DNA of 64,000 nt from CAZNPA01 sp964575095 (GTDB taxonomy: Bacteria; Pseudomonadota; Alphaproteobacteria; Rickettsiales; SXRF01): assembly GCA_964575095.1 (NCBI GenBank), contig CAZNPA010000001.1:186001-250000 (forward strand), given 5' to 3'. Shown here in pieces: positions 1 through 11,200 of the stretch. A program made the translations under genes and the position numbers. The notes below the pieces were generated by a model. That model was not told where the DNA came from and searched no databases. It saw only the letters and a program-made list of their open reading frames with translations. The stretch's first letter is position 1, and every line of letters begins with the position of its first letter.

Positions 1-716
<716 letters not shown>

Positions 717-729
<13 letters not shown>

Positions 730-806
730 CGAACCACAGAACGCAAACATTAAGCAATGTCATGACAGCGAAATTTTTCTCTTCCGTCATCCGTTATCCG
801 TCATCC
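717..806. repeat. Heptamer-unit inverted repeat between ntrC and ntrY
   Basis: The left arm at 717-731 (GGATAACGGATGACG) is perfectly complementary to 785-799, giving a 15-bp stem around a 53-base loop. The right side is three heptamers of the form CCGTYAT (784-804) that run up to the ATG at 807. It contains the ntrC stop codon. It belongs to the same structural class as the elements at 19857, 20672, 25852, 33991, 36171 and 38538. Confidence 0.8.
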
Positions 807-2960
807 ATGAACTGGCTGCGGCGCAACCTGACGCTGATATTCGTGCTGGCAGCGCTGGTGTCGGCGGTAGTAACCTATATTTCCATTACCGGCAGCGCGG
901 CGCCGCTGGGCATCAAGCCCAAGCGCATGTGGATGCTGCTTGCCGTCAATCTCGGCTTGCTGGCGTTGTTGATGTGCGCCGTCGCCGCGCGCATTTTCGG
1001 ATTGTGGAATGCGCTGAAAACAGGTTCCGCCGGGTCGCGGCTGCAAAAACGCATCGTCGTGTTGTTCAGCGTCGTGGCGATTACGCCGACCATCCTCGTA
1101 TCCATATTCTCGGCGCTGTTTTTCAATGTCGGCATCCAGACCTGGTTCAACGACCGCGTGCAAACCGCCGTCGGAGAATCGCTGGCGGTGGCGGAAGCCT
1201 ACCTCGCCGAGCATAAGGAAAATATCCGCGCCGACGCGCTGGCCATGGCGACCGACCTGAATCCGGTCGCGTATCTGGCGATCAATAACCCGGACGAATT
1301 CAACCGCATCATCGTCTCGCAATCGGCACTGCGCGCGCTGACGGAATCGATCGTTTTTCAGCATAACCGCATCATCGCCCAGGGGCGCCTGAGTTTTGCG
1401 TTGGCGTTCGAGCATATTCCGCAAAATATCCTCGAACGTGCCCAACGCGGCGAAGTGGTCATTATGCCCGCCGATGATGAAAATAAAGTGCGGGCGCTGG
1501 TGAAGCTCGATACGCTGGAAGATGCCTATCTTCTGGTCGGCCGCCTGATCGACGATAAAGTCATCGTCCATATGCAAACGGCGCAGGGTGCCGTCAACGA
1601 ATACAACACGCTTAAAACCCAGCTCGACCGGCTGCAGATTATTTTCTCCATCGTATTCATCACGCTGGCGCTGCTGTTGTTATTATCCTCCATCGGCTAC
1701 GGCATGGTATTTGCCGCGCGGCTGACCAAGCCGATCTCGAGCCTGGTCGGAGCGGCGGAGCGCGTGCGCGGCGGCGATTTCTCGGCGCGGGTGACGGATG
1801 CGGAAAGCAACGACGAAATCGGTACGCTGGCGCGCGCCTTCAACCGCATGACCGAGCAATTGGAAGCGCAGCGCGGTGAATTGATAGAAGCCAACCGCCG
1901 CCTCGACGTTCGCCGCCGGTTTTCGGAAGCGGTGCTTTCGGGCGTATCCGCCGGCGTCATCGCGCTCGACCGCGAAAAAAATATCACGCTGTTCAACCGT
2001 TCTTCAACCGCCATTCTAAATACCATCGGGCAACCGCTGCAGGCGGGGATTCCGATTGCGGAAATCCTGCCCGGCATTCAGGAACAATTATCGCAGGCCG
2101 AACGCCTGCCGGCAGATGTGGCGCAAAGCACGCTGACCATTGATAAAGATGACAGGCACATCACGTTGCATGTGCGAATCGCTGTGGAAAAACTCGGCGA
2201 GGAAATCGAGGGGTTCATCGTCACCTTCGACGACATCACGCAGCTGGTGTCGGCGCAGCGCACCGCCGCCTGGGCTGACGTGGCGCGGCGCATCGCCCAT
2301 GAAATCAAAAATCCGCTGACGCCGATACAATTGGCCGCCGAACGCCTCAAGCGCAAATACCTTAAATACGTCGAGGGTCAGGAAGAGCAGGATAATTTCG
2401 TCAAATACACCGACACCATCGCCAAGCAAGTCAGCGACATCGGCCGCATGGTCGATGAGTTTGTATCGTTCGCGCGCATGCCGACGCCGGCGTTCGTCGA
2501 TGAGGATTTAATCGCCCTCATCAAGAAGGCGGTGTTCTCGTCGCAGATGGCCAATACGACGATAGAATATAAACTCGCTTTGCCAAAAACGCCGGTCGCG
2601 CTCCATTGCGACGAGCGGCAGATTACGCAGGTATTCACTAATATCCTTAAAAATGCCGCCGAAGCGATCGAAGCACGGCTGGAAAAGAATCCCGGCGGTG
2701 AGAAGGGGCATATCGATATAAGCGTATCTACAGATGATAAGCAGATTTTACTGACGGTCGACGATAACGGCGTTGGCTTTCCGGCCGGCGGCGATGCCAA
2801 GAAAATGCTGGAGCCGTACGTCACCACACGCAGTCAGGGCACGGGGCTTGGCCTTGCCATCGTCAAAAAAATCATTGAGGACCACAAAGGCAGAATCGGC
2901 CTCGAAAATAATCCACAGGGTGGGGCGCGAGTTTCGCTTTATTTTTCCGCCACAGTGTGA
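807..2960 (+). CDS. ntrY: Sensor histidine kinase NtrY
   Basis: Membrane sensor kinase of the NtrY/NtrX nitrogen and redox two-component pair, 717 residues from this start. In order: three N-terminal membrane segments in about the first 105 residues, an extracytoplasmic sensor region, a further membrane helix (IFSIVFITLALLLLLSS), HAMP (RLTKPISSLVGAAERV), a PAS-like region, the phospho-acceptor H-box AHEIKNPLTPIQL, and an ATPase domain with N-box NAAEA, G1 DNGVGF and G2 TGLGLAIVKKI. The ATG at 726 would overlap ntrC by ATGA, but residues 1-27 from there come from the inverted repeat and its loop and look non-native. I therefore chose the ATG at 807, just before the first membrane helix. No good ribosome site precedes either start. 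Confidence 0.9.
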   Translation: MNWLRRNLTLIFVLAALVSAVVTYISITGSAAPLGIKPKRMWMLLAVNLGLLALLMCAVAARIFGLWNALKTGSAGSRLQKRIVVLFSVVAITPTILVSIFSALFFNVGIQTWFNDRVQTAVGESLAVAEAYLAEHKENIRADALAMATDLNPVAYLAINNPDEFNRIIVSQSALRALTESIVFQHNRIIAQGRLSFALAFEHIPQNILERAQRGEVVIMPADDENKVRALVKLDTLEDAYLLVGRLIDDKVIVHMQTAQGAVNEYNTLKTQLDRLQIIFSIVFITLALLLLLSSIGYGMVFAARLTKPISSLVGAAERVRGGDFSARVTDAESNDEIGTLARAFNRMTEQLEAQRGELIEANRRLDVRRRFSEAVLSGVSAGVIALDREKNITLFNRSSTAILNTIGQPLQAGIPIAEILPGIQEQLSQAERLPADVAQSTLTIDKDDRHITLHVRIAVEKLGEEIEGFIVTFDDITQLVSAQRTAAWADVARRIAHEIKNPLTPIQLAAERLKRKYLKYVEGQEEQDNFVKYTDTIAKQVSDIGRMVDEFVSFARMPTPAFVDEDLIALIKKAVFSSQMANTTIEYKLALPKTPVALHCDERQITQVFTNILKNAAEAIEARLEKNPGGEKGHIDISVSTDDKQILLTVDDNGVGFPAGGDAKKMLEPYVTTRSQGTGLGLAIVKKIIEDHKGRIGLENNPQGGARVSLYFSATV

Positions 2961-2973
2961 TATATAGGTGACA

Positions 2974-3001
2974 GTTATTTTATAATATCCTATAAAATAA
3001 C
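2974..3001. promoter_or_regulatory. Perfect 11-bp inverted repeat between ntrY and ntrX
   Basis: GTTATTTTATA (2974-2984) and its exact complement TATAAAATAAC (2991-3001) surround a 6-base centre. The repeat lies 29 bases before the ntrX start and 14 bases after the ntrY stop. Its AT-rich stem suits a protein-binding site or promoter element better than a strong terminator. No function can be assigned from sequence alone. Confidence 0.5.
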
Positions 3002-3029
3002 GACTTTTATATATTAACAAGGGGCATGA

Positions 3030-4421
3030 ATGACCACCGACATTCTCATCGTTGATGACGAAGCCGATATCCGCGACATGGTCGCCGATATCCTGAAAGA
3101 TGCCAAATATTCCTCCCGCACCGCCCATAACAGCGACACCGCCTTTAAGGCGCTGGCTGAGCGTGTGCCGTCACTTTTGGTGCTCGATATCTGGCTGCAG
3201 GGCAGCGAGCTCGACGGGCTCGGCATTCTGGAAATGGTCAAGAAAAAATACCCGCAGATGCCGGTCGTCATGATCAGTGGCCACGGCAATATCGAAACCG
3301 CCGTCGCCGCCATCAAAATCGGCGCCTACGATTTCATCGAGAAACCCTTTAAAGAAGACCGGCTGCTTCTGGTCGTTGCACGCGCGCTGGAAAATGCGCG
3401 GCTTAAAAACGAAAATCTTGAACTGAAAATACGCGGCAAACTGGAGATGCAACTCTCCGGTTCATCGCAAGCGATTCAGCAGATACGCCAGACGCTGGAC
3501 AAAATCGCGCCGACGTCGAGCCGCGTGCTCATCACCGGCGCGCCCGGCACCGGCAAGGAAATGCTGGCGCGCATGATCCACGCTAAATCGACGCGAGCGA
3601 ACGGAAATTTCGTTGTCATGAACGCGGCGGGACTTACGCCTGACCGCGTTGAAGCGGAATTATTCGGTATCGAAGACAGCAACCCGACCGGCGGCGCCGA
3701 GAAGCTCGGCCTGTTCGAACGCGCGCATAACGGCACATTATTCATCGACGAAGTCGCCGACATGCCGCTCGAAACGCAAGGCAAGGTGCTGCGCGCATTG
3801 CAGGAACAGAGCTTCACCCGCATACGCGGCAACCGCCGCGTTGAGGTCGACGTGCGCGTGATCGCCGCCAGCAATCGCAATCTCGAATCTGAAATCGCCG
3901 CCGGGCGCTTCCGCGAGGAACTTTATTACCGGCTCAACGTCGTGCCGATTAAAATGCCTTCCTTGAAAGATCGCCGCGAGGACATTCCGGAACTCTGCCG
4001 CTATTTCCTGAAACGCGCCGCCGAAACCGCCGGCATGAGCACGCGCGATCTGACGGAAGAGGCGGTGGCCATGCTGCAGGCCTATCCGTGGCCGGGCAAC
4101 GTGCGCCAGCTGCGCAATACGATGGAATGGCTCCTCATCATGACCGCCGACGGCAAGGATCCGATCGCCTCGGCCAGCCTGCCGCCGGAAATACTCAATT
4201 CAAACCCGGTGCTGACGCGGCCGGAGTCCAACGCCGACATCATGTCGATGGCGCTGCGCGAGGCGCGTGAGCTGTTCGAGAAGCAATACCTCGCGGCACA
4301 GATCGAACGCTTCGGCGGCAATATCTCCAAGACGTCATCGTTCGTCGGCATGGAACGCTCGGCGCTGCATAGGAAGCTCAAGATGCTGGGCATCAACACT
4401 TCAGAAGAAAAAGTCGGCTAG
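3030..4421 (+). CDS. ntrX: NtrX response regulator
   Basis: Cytoplasmic response regulator partnered with NtrY, 463 residues. The receiver domain (about 1-120) has the acidic pair D9/D10 and the phospho-acceptor Asp53 in LLVLDIW. It is followed by an AAA+ domain with Walker A GAPGTGKE and Walker B LFIDEVAD, then a Fis-like helix-turn-helix near the C-terminus. The GAFTGA loop that contacts sigma-54 is absent: the stretch between ELFG and LFERAH reads IEDSNPTGGAEKLG. Loss of that loop is known for alphaproteobacterial NtrX proteins. The start has the purine-rich AACAAGGGG a few bases upstream. The stop codon overlaps the convergent gene's stop as CTAG. Confidence 0.93.
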   Translation: MTTDILIVDDEADIRDMVADILKDAKYSSRTAHNSDTAFKALAERVPSLLVLDIWLQGSELDGLGILEMVKKKYPQMPVVMISGHGNIETAVAAIKIGAYDFIEKPFKEDRLLLVVARALENARLKNENLELKIRGKLEMQLSGSSQAIQQIRQTLDKIAPTSSRVLITGAPGTGKEMLARMIHAKSTRANGNFVVMNAAGLTPDRVEAELFGIEDSNPTGGAEKLGLFERAHNGTLFIDEVADMPLETQGKVLRALQEQSFTRIRGNRRVEVDVRVIAASNRNLESEIAAGRFREELYYRLNVVPIKMPSLKDRREDIPELCRYFLKRAAETAGMSTRDLTEEAVAMLQAYPWPGNVRQLRNTMEWLLIMTADGKDPIASASLPPEILNSNPVLTRPESNADIMSMALREARELFEKQYLAAQIERFGGNISKTSSFVGMERSALHRKLKMLGINTSEEKVG

Positions 4422-5884
4422 TTTTTTCTACGCACGTAGGCGCTGATCGATTCGCCGGTGTATACCTGTTTCCAACCTGAATGCGGCACACTGCGCAACA
4501 CTTCGGCGAAGCGGTGCGTGTTGTGCAGGATCACGCCGTCGGCTTTATACGTATCAAAGATTTTTTCATAGCCGGGCTTGAGGTTGGCAAGAGCGATGCT
4601 GTCTTTCAGTACGCCTTCGGAATAAGCAGTGCCGGCGCGTCCGTCGACGAATAGCGGCCACGCGCCGCCGCTGGTGTAAATCAAATAGCCGCCGATATTG
4701 TAATCGTTGATGAAGCGCGTTTTAGCATACGGTTTCAATGCCGTGATGGCGGCACGCACATCATACGGATCGTCGGATAATTTTTTGTCCGGAACCAGCG
4801 CCGTTTTCAGCGGCGAACAGAATAGCGCAAGTGTTATCAGCGCAATCGCGGCGAATTTTTTGCGGTTGGCGGTGGAATTGGCGGCGATGTGCTCGGTGAC
4901 TTTAAATGCGGCACCCTGAGCGTAGCGAGCGAATTCCTGCAGATTATAAACAAAATACGGTGCGCTCACGATGGCGAAAATAATAAAATTACGCCGCGTG
5001 TGAATGGCATAGATCAACCAACCCAGCGCCAGTATTTTATCCGCCGTCGGCAGGCGCTTGTCGCGCAGGTTGGTGCAGACGATAAAGAACAGCAAAAATG
5101 CCACCAGGCTGATATCGGTGCCGATGATGACCGGTTGCCAGTCCTGCAAATAGGGCGTGATGACACTGTGCATCGTGCGCAAAAATCCGGGAACGATATA
5201 GATGCCGTAAGGATTGATAAGGCAGGCGGCGGCGCAGGCGGCAAGGCACAGGCAGAGGCGTTTGCACCACACCTGTTGCCGCGCCTGCCGCGCCTCGATG
5301 ATATAGACCGCGATCAGCGACAGGCCGATGGCAAAGCCGCCATGCAGGTTGACCCAGGCAATCATCATCAGCGGCAACCAGCGCAGTGCGCGCCAATCGT
5401 TTTGACTGCGGCTTACATGCAGCAGGTGATGGAAGAGTGCGACGAATAAAAACGTCATCAGCCACGGCTGCGGAAAGAAAAACGGCACCAGCACGTACCA
5501 CACCAGCACCAGCGTCACCATGATATAAAAATCACCGGCCAGTGCGCGGGCTTTAAGCGTAGTCGCCAGTACCGCCATCAACACGGCCGTCAGCGCAACC
5601 GTAAAGAAATAAAGCCCGTAAAGGCCGGTATGCGCCACAATCACGGAAATCAGCAAATCACACGCACACGATAAATTATACCACGGTGCGCCGTTTGCCG
5701 TGTACGACCAGATGTCGGTCACCGGCAAACCGGATGCGCGTATCAGGTCGCCCGCCGCCAGGTGCCACGGCGTATCGGGATTGGAAAAGAGCGGATTGGC
5801 GACCAGCATGCCGGCGACGAACGCCAGAATGAACATAATGCTGGCAATCGGCAGCGGCAGGAAACGGTCCATGCTTTTATTCAT
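4418..5884 (-). CDS. Polytopic inner-membrane protein, unknown function (GT-C-like)
   Basis: A 488-residue protein with about ten hydrophobic helices over the first 380 residues and a soluble C-terminal domain of roughly 100 residues. An early loop after the first helix carries NPDTPWHLAAGD, and the pattern acidic loop after TM1, many helices, soluble tail resembles GT-C membrane glycosyltransferases. No family is recognised with confidence. I chose the ATG at 5884 because it overlaps the upstream gene's stop by 8 bases (ATGAATAA), which implies translational coupling. A longer frame upstream lies wholly within the preceding gene. It probably forms a two-gene unit with the gene ending at 5877, likely for envelope polysaccharide. 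Confidence 0.65.
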   Translation of the reverse strand: MNKSMDRFLPLPIASIMFILAFVAGMLVANPLFSNPDTPWHLAAGDLIRASGLPVTDIWSYTANGAPWYNLSCACDLLISVIVAHTGLYGLYFFTVALTAVLMAVLATTLKARALAGDFYIMVTLVLVWYVLVPFFFPQPWLMTFLFVALFHHLLHVSRSQNDWRALRWLPLMMIAWVNLHGGFAIGLSLIAVYIIEARQARQQVWCKRLCLCLAACAAACLINPYGIYIVPGFLRTMHSVITPYLQDWQPVIIGTDISLVAFLLFFIVCTNLRDKRLPTADKILALGWLIYAIHTRRNFIIFAIVSAPYFVYNLQEFARYAQGAAFKVTEHIAANSTANRKKFAAIALITLALFCSPLKTALVPDKKLSDDPYDVRAAITALKPYAKTRFINDYNIGGYLIYTSGGAWPLFVDGRAGTAYSEGVLKDSIALANLKPGYEKIFDTYKADGVILHNTHRFAEVLRSVPHSGWKQVYTGESISAYVRRKN

Positions 5885-7472
5885 ATTTTTTCCTTTTTTG
5901 CCGGTAAAGGGCGATGCCCAACAACATAATGGCAGCGGCGCTGATCTGCAACCCTGGCGTTTCACCGTCGAAAGCGGGCAGCGATAATTGGATGTCATGG
6001 CTGCCTCGCGGTAACATGATGGACAACAGGGCATGGCTGGGTTCGACGCTAAAACCTTCCGCCTGCCAGCCGGGGAAATAAAACCGCCGCAGCGTAACGC
6101 GCGCGGCTTTCGAGGTGATGTCGACATGCAGTATAATTTTTCGCGGCTGCCACACGCTGACGCTAACTTCGCCCCTACCTTCGGCGATGCGCGCCTGCGG
6201 TAGCAAAATCAATCTTTTATCCATAGGCAGGACGGAAATATTCTCTTTCACCATCCACTGCGTGCGGTATTCGGAAGCGACAATCGCCCGCGCATCGAGG
6301 ATGGGTTTCACCGCACCGCTATCCACGGTAAATAACGTCGCGGCGCTGTTGGCGGTGACGAACGCCCAAACGCAAAGCGTGAGCAGGCCGCCGGTCATCC
6401 ACGCCGGCGCGGAACGTTTCAGTTGCGGCAGCCAAGTCATCGCCACCAGCACCGCCAGCGGAACCATGCCCAGGAAAAACCGGTAAGGAAATTGCAGGTA
6501 GGAAAGCGGCGGCAGCCATGCCCACACCGGCGCCGATAGCGGCGAAACCATGAACAACAGCGCCATCGACATCAGCAGCGAGAATTTTATTATTGGCGTA
6601 AACGCCGTTGCTCTCGTCGCCTTAGGGAGTGCTAGATATAAAAGAAACAGCGGCGTGATAATCAGCGCCAACCCGATCGTCGATTGCAGGTGATAGAAAT
6701 TTTCGGCATAGGAAAATTTTCCGGCGGTGAATTCGCCGCTATTGATAAATGTTTTGTTAGCCGCGGCAGGCAGCAGATATACTGCCGCCATCGCCGCACC
6801 CCAAAGCAATCCGGCGGCCGCGCGTAATGTGCTTTTTCTGTCGCCAAACACCGCGACATATGCCAGCGGCACGGCAAACATCACCATCGCCGACGGTATG
6901 TGCGTCAGGAACAGCAGCGCGTAGCCGATGCTTAGTTTCAGTACGGCGCGGGGATTCTTTTTGGAAATCCCATGCGCGGCTTCGAGCAGGAACGGATAGA
7001 TCGCCAGCGCCCAGAGTTGCGCCGGTGGGAATGAAAAATACATCAGCCCGATTAGATAAGGAAACGCGGCGTAAACGAGCGCACCTTTTTGCGCAGTGCG
7101 CTGATCAAAATAAATAGAGAGCCAGCGGTAACAGGTAATGCCCATCGCCATCAGCGCCAGCTGCATACTGAGGATTACGCGGCCGAGGCCATACGGATCG
7201 AGCGGCGAAAACCATTCAAAAAAACTTGCTATATAAAATGACAGCGGCGGATAAAAAAGAAACACCGGCGCGCCGAACTCGCCATTGACGTCCGCCAGCC
7301 AGCGCGGATAAAAATCACCGGCCCAGAATTGCGCCGAGAACGATTTTAGGATCGTCGCATAGAAAATATAATCGGTGGAAAGCGGCCATTTTTCTGCCAG
7401 CGCCAGCCACATCGGCGCCAATAGCATAAGGGTCAGGGCGAAGAGCGTGCCCGGAAACAAACGCGGCGGCAT
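5877..7472 (-). CDS. Polytopic membrane protein, PTPS-related / glycosyltransferase-like
   Basis: A 531-residue protein with an N-terminal hydrophobic helix, then an extracytoplasmic loop with WPLSTDYIFYATILKSF and DFYPRWLADVNGEFGAPVF. About ten more membrane helices follow, then a beta-rich domain of about 130 residues and a last helix near the C-terminus. The DFYPRW..G.P.F.FYPPLSFY arrangement is typical of large GT-C-like membrane proteins often labelled 6-pyruvoyl-tetrahydropterin synthase-related; that label does not imply pterin chemistry. It starts 8 bases after popZ ends with no clear ribosome site, and overlaps the next gene by 8 bases. A role in glycolipid or polysaccharide assembly is inferred. 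Confidence 0.65.
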   Translation of the reverse strand: MPPRLFPGTLFALTLMLLAPMWLALAEKWPLSTDYIFYATILKSFSAQFWAGDFYPRWLADVNGEFGAPVFLFYPPLSFYIASFFEWFSPLDPYGLGRVILSMQLALMAMGITCYRWLSIYFDQRTAQKGALVYAAFPYLIGLMYFSFPPAQLWALAIYPFLLEAAHGISKKNPRAVLKLSIGYALLFLTHIPSAMVMFAVPLAYVAVFGDRKSTLRAAAGLLWGAAMAAVYLLPAAANKTFINSGEFTAGKFSYAENFYHLQSTIGLALIITPLFLLYLALPKATRATAFTPIIKFSLLMSMALLFMVSPLSAPVWAWLPPLSYLQFPYRFFLGMVPLAVLVAMTWLPQLKRSAPAWMTGGLLTLCVWAFVTANSAATLFTVDSGAVKPILDARAIVASEYRTQWMVKENISVLPMDKRLILLPQARIAEGRGEVSVSVWQPRKIILHVDITSKAARVTLRRFYFPGWQAEGFSVEPSHALLSIMLPRGSHDIQLSLPAFDGETPGLQISAAAIMLLGIALYRQKRKKYE

Positions 7473-7480
7473 AAGGAGAG

Positions 7481-8113
7481 TTATCGACTGCTTAAGCGAC
7501 GAACTTCACGCTCGACGATGCGCTCGACGATGGCCGGCAGGTTGGCGTCAAGCCAGCCTTTGATCATCGGCATCAGCATTTCCGCCACCATGTCTTCCAC
7601 CGTTTTACCGGAAGCGAAGCGCGGGGCGGGTGTCGTAACGAGCGGCGGCAGCGGCGGCTGCGCGGCGGCCTGCAATTTCTTGATTGAGGCGACGGCGGCA
7701 GTTTCCGACCGGCTGGAAAGAAGTCCCGGGTCGCCGGGCGCGACCTGCGGCATAGGCGCCGACGGGGCGCTTGACGCGGCGGGTGTTGCCAATACTTGAT
7801 CGATGGCGCTGAGCACGTCCGCCGATGCGGCGGGCGCGGGCGCTGGTGCGGGAGCTGCCGCTTTCGGGGCCTCCATCGCCGGAACGGCGGGTGTCGCGGG
7901 AGTGGCTGCTGCTGCGGGTGCGGGTGCGGGTGCGGGTTCTGCTACCATATTGGTCAATTCCAAAACATCGGAGCCGGTGACATCGCTACTGCCGTTAGCG
8001 GCAGCGGGCTTGGCGTCATCACCGTCTTCGGCGATGATGGTACGGATCGATTGCAGAATTTCCTCCATCGAGGCATCTGGTTCGCCCTCTTTTTTTGCTG
8101 GTGCTTCCGCCAT
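7481..8113 (-). CDS. popZ: Pole-organising protein PopZ (DUF2497)
   Basis: A 210-residue acidic protein with the three-part layout of PopZ. There is a short N-terminal helix (SMEEILQSIRTIIAED, about 15-30), a long Pro/Ala-rich disordered linker (about 35-135), and a C-terminal helical oligomerisation region (KTVEDMVAEMLMPMIKGWLD...RIVEREVRRL). In Caulobacter PopZ forms a polar matrix that anchors the centromere complex and cell-cycle factors. The usual valS neighbour is absent; membrane proteins follow instead. The linker repeats Ala-Pro pairs. A 152-base gap separates it from ileS and holds no recognisable gene. Confidence 0.88.
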   Translation of the reverse strand: MAEAPAKKEGEPDASMEEILQSIRTIIAEDGDDAKPAAANGSSDVTGSDVLELTNMVAEPAPAPAPAAAATPATPAVPAMEAPKAAAPAPAPAPAASADVLSAIDQVLATPAASSAPSAPMPQVAPGDPGLLSSRSETAAVASIKKLQAAAQPPLPPLVTTPAPRFASGKTVEDMVAEMLMPMIKGWLDANLPAIVERIVEREVRRLSSR

Positions 8114-8265
8114 GCAATTGCCGCCGTCCTGATTAATTAAGAGGCTAGAATAATGAATCCAGTGTAAAAAACAATAATTAAAAAGAGGTTACCGCACTTT
8201 GGCTTTCTGACCGATTAATGTCGTTTTAAGGAACGGCGCACATAAAAGGCACACAAACTCACGGT

Positions 8266-11200
8266 TTAAGCGCATTTGGACAAGGCGATGGTGACTTTGT
8301 GGTCATCCAGCGTGTTCTCGGCGGTGAAGGTGGCGGTCGCAGGTTTCTCAAACGAAAGCGTCGCCGCCAATGTTTGTTCTTTGATATAGCCATCGTGCGT
8401 TTTTGCCGCCTTGGCGATGGCATCTCCCGTGTCGAGCGACAATGCAATACGATCGGATACATTAAGCCCCGCGTCTTTGCGCGCCTGTTGGATCATGCGC
8501 ACCAGATCGCGCGCAATGCCCTTTGCTTCTAACTCTGGTGTAATCGTAGTATCAAGTACTACGATTATATCTTCACCCGATTTTTGCATTATAGATTCAA
8601 AAGGTAGTTGATTATTAGGAAGAGCTTCCCAGCCCCATCTCCATTCACCTTTGCTTCGATATATTTTTTCTCCGGCAATTTCTACAGTATCATCGTCTAT
8701 AATTTTAGGCATAAAGCCAGGTTTTTTCGTTTGAGCTATAATTTCGCCAATTTTTTTATCTTTGCCTTCAGGAATAAGCCGTAACTTGAGACCGCTTGGT
8801 TTAATCACAATCTTTTTTTGGTCCGCATATTGTTTTGGATTTTGGCTAACTTCTACTTTTTCTACGTTAGTTTCATCCGCAATTATTTCCTGAAGATAAT
8901 CTAATTTTAAGGGATCCTTACATGCCACAACCACTTTAGCCAAAGGTAAGCGTACTCGGATTTTGTTGTTATTACGTATAGAAAGTACCGCATTGCAGAC
9001 TTCTCTTGCACGATCCATATCATCTACTAATTTTATTTCTTGTGGAAGTTTAGATACATCCGGAAACTCCGCAAGATGCACACTCTCTTCCCCCGTCAAT
9101 CCCTTATACACATCGTCCAGCGTCAGCGGCAGGAGAGGGGCGGCGGCGGCGCACATGGTGGTGAGCACGGTATATAGCGTGTCGTAGGCCGCCTGCTTAT
9201 CCGCGTCGATTTTCTCTTTCCAGAAGCGTTCCTTGTTGCGGCGGATGTACCAATTGTTGAGCGCTTCGAAGAATTGCGACACGGCGTCACAGGCACCGGG
9301 CGTGTCGTAAGCGTCCAACAATTTCTCGATGGTCTCTACCGCCTGTTTGCATTTGGCCAATATGTATCTGTCCATCACGTCCTGCGAGTCGGTGGCGAAT
9401 TTGGCTTTGATGCCATCGGCATTCGCATAGAGCGTGAAGAAATTATAGGCGTTCCAGATCGGCTTGATGGCGAGGCGCACGACGTCGCGGATGAATTTGC
9501 CTTCGGGGTCGACGGCCAAATCTTGTCCGCGCATGACCGGACTGGAGATCATCAGCCAGCGCAGCGCGTCGGCGCCGAACTTGTCCATGACCTCCATCGG
9601 GTCTTTGTAATTCTTGAGGCGCTTGGAGTATTTGAGGCCGGTTTCGGAATCGAGCACGACGCCGTGGCAGATGCAGTTTTTAAACGGCGGCTTGTCGAAT
9701 AGCGCCGTCGATAACATAATCAGCGTATTGAACCAGCCGCGCGTCTGCCCGACATATTCGGTGATAAAATCGGCGGGGAAATGCGTCTCGAACCATTCCT
9801 TGTTCTCGAACGGGTAATGCACCTGCGCGAACGGCATCGAGCCCGACTCGAACCAGCAATCGAACACATCTTCGACGCGCTTATATTCCTCGCCGCCTTC
9901 TGTAATGACAATTTCGTCGATGGCGGGGCGGTGTAAATCCGTAATCTTTTTTCCGCTGGCTTTTTCGAGCTCGGCGATGCTGCCATAGACTTTTATCTTG
10001 CCGGATTTGGAGCGCCACACCGGAATCGGCGTCCCCCAGAAACGGTTGCGCGAAATCGACCAGTCGGGCGCGGTGGCCAGCATGTGCCCCATCTGCCCGT
10101 CGCGGATATGCTCGGGAATCCAGTTGATTTGTTTATTGAGTTCGACAGCGCGATCACGAAATTTTGTGACCTCGACATACCAACTCGGCATCGCCCTATA
10201 TATAAGGGGTTGGTCGGTGCGCCAGCAATGCGGGTAGTTGTGCTTGATTTCTTCCTGCTTGATCAGCTTGCCGTTATTTTTTAGCCAGTTGATGATGCGC
10301 AGATTTGCCAGCCCATATTTTTTCACCTGCTCAGGCTTATACGGCTCATTGGATGTTTGCCCTTGCGTCTCGGCAATGACATTCAGGTCTTTCAGTTTCA
10401 AATCCGGCAGATCGTAAATCTCGTCGGTGAATTTGCCCTGACCATCGACCGGCACGACGATCTCGATGCCGTTGGCCTCCGCTACTTTTTGATCGTCCTC
10501 GCCGAATCCAGGCGCCATATGCACGATGCCCGTGCCATCGGCGTCGGTAACGAAACTCGAACCGTCCAATATCTTGAACGCGTGCTTGTGATTGGCGAAA
10601 TACGGGAAGAGGGGGTGGTAGGAGAGGCCAAGAAGATTTTTTACCAATATTTCTTGCCCCGCTTTGTGAACAGCCTCTGGGTTGATCGCAATAAGGTTGC
10701 CCTGCGGAGAACTAATCTCCGTATGAATCCCATTGATTCGATTCGCATGCAAAAATTCATTATGTATTAGGTACAAGGCCATTTTATTGGCCTCGATTGC
10801 TTCGGGCTTCTGGAAAATAAAACATTTCTCGCCGTCTGATAGTGCCTGATATTTTACCTTATCTCCCACCGCCAACGCCAGGTTACTCGGTAATGTCCAC
10901 GGCGTCGTAGTCCAAGCGAGGACGTAATATTTATCTGCCTTGGGTGCGCCTTTAGGCGGTGTGTTTAGCTCAAACGCAACCGTGATCGCTTTGTCCTCGC
11001 GCTCGCGGTACGAATTATCGAGTTTGGTTTCAAAGTTGGAGAGCGGCGTTTCGGCGGCCCAACTGTAGGGCATGACGCGGTAGGCTTCGTAGACCAGGCC
11101 TTTGTCGTAGAGTTGCTTGAACGCCCACAGCACGGACTCCATGAAATTCGTATCCATGGTTTTGTAGTCGTGTTTGAAATCGACCCAGCGCGCCTGGCGC

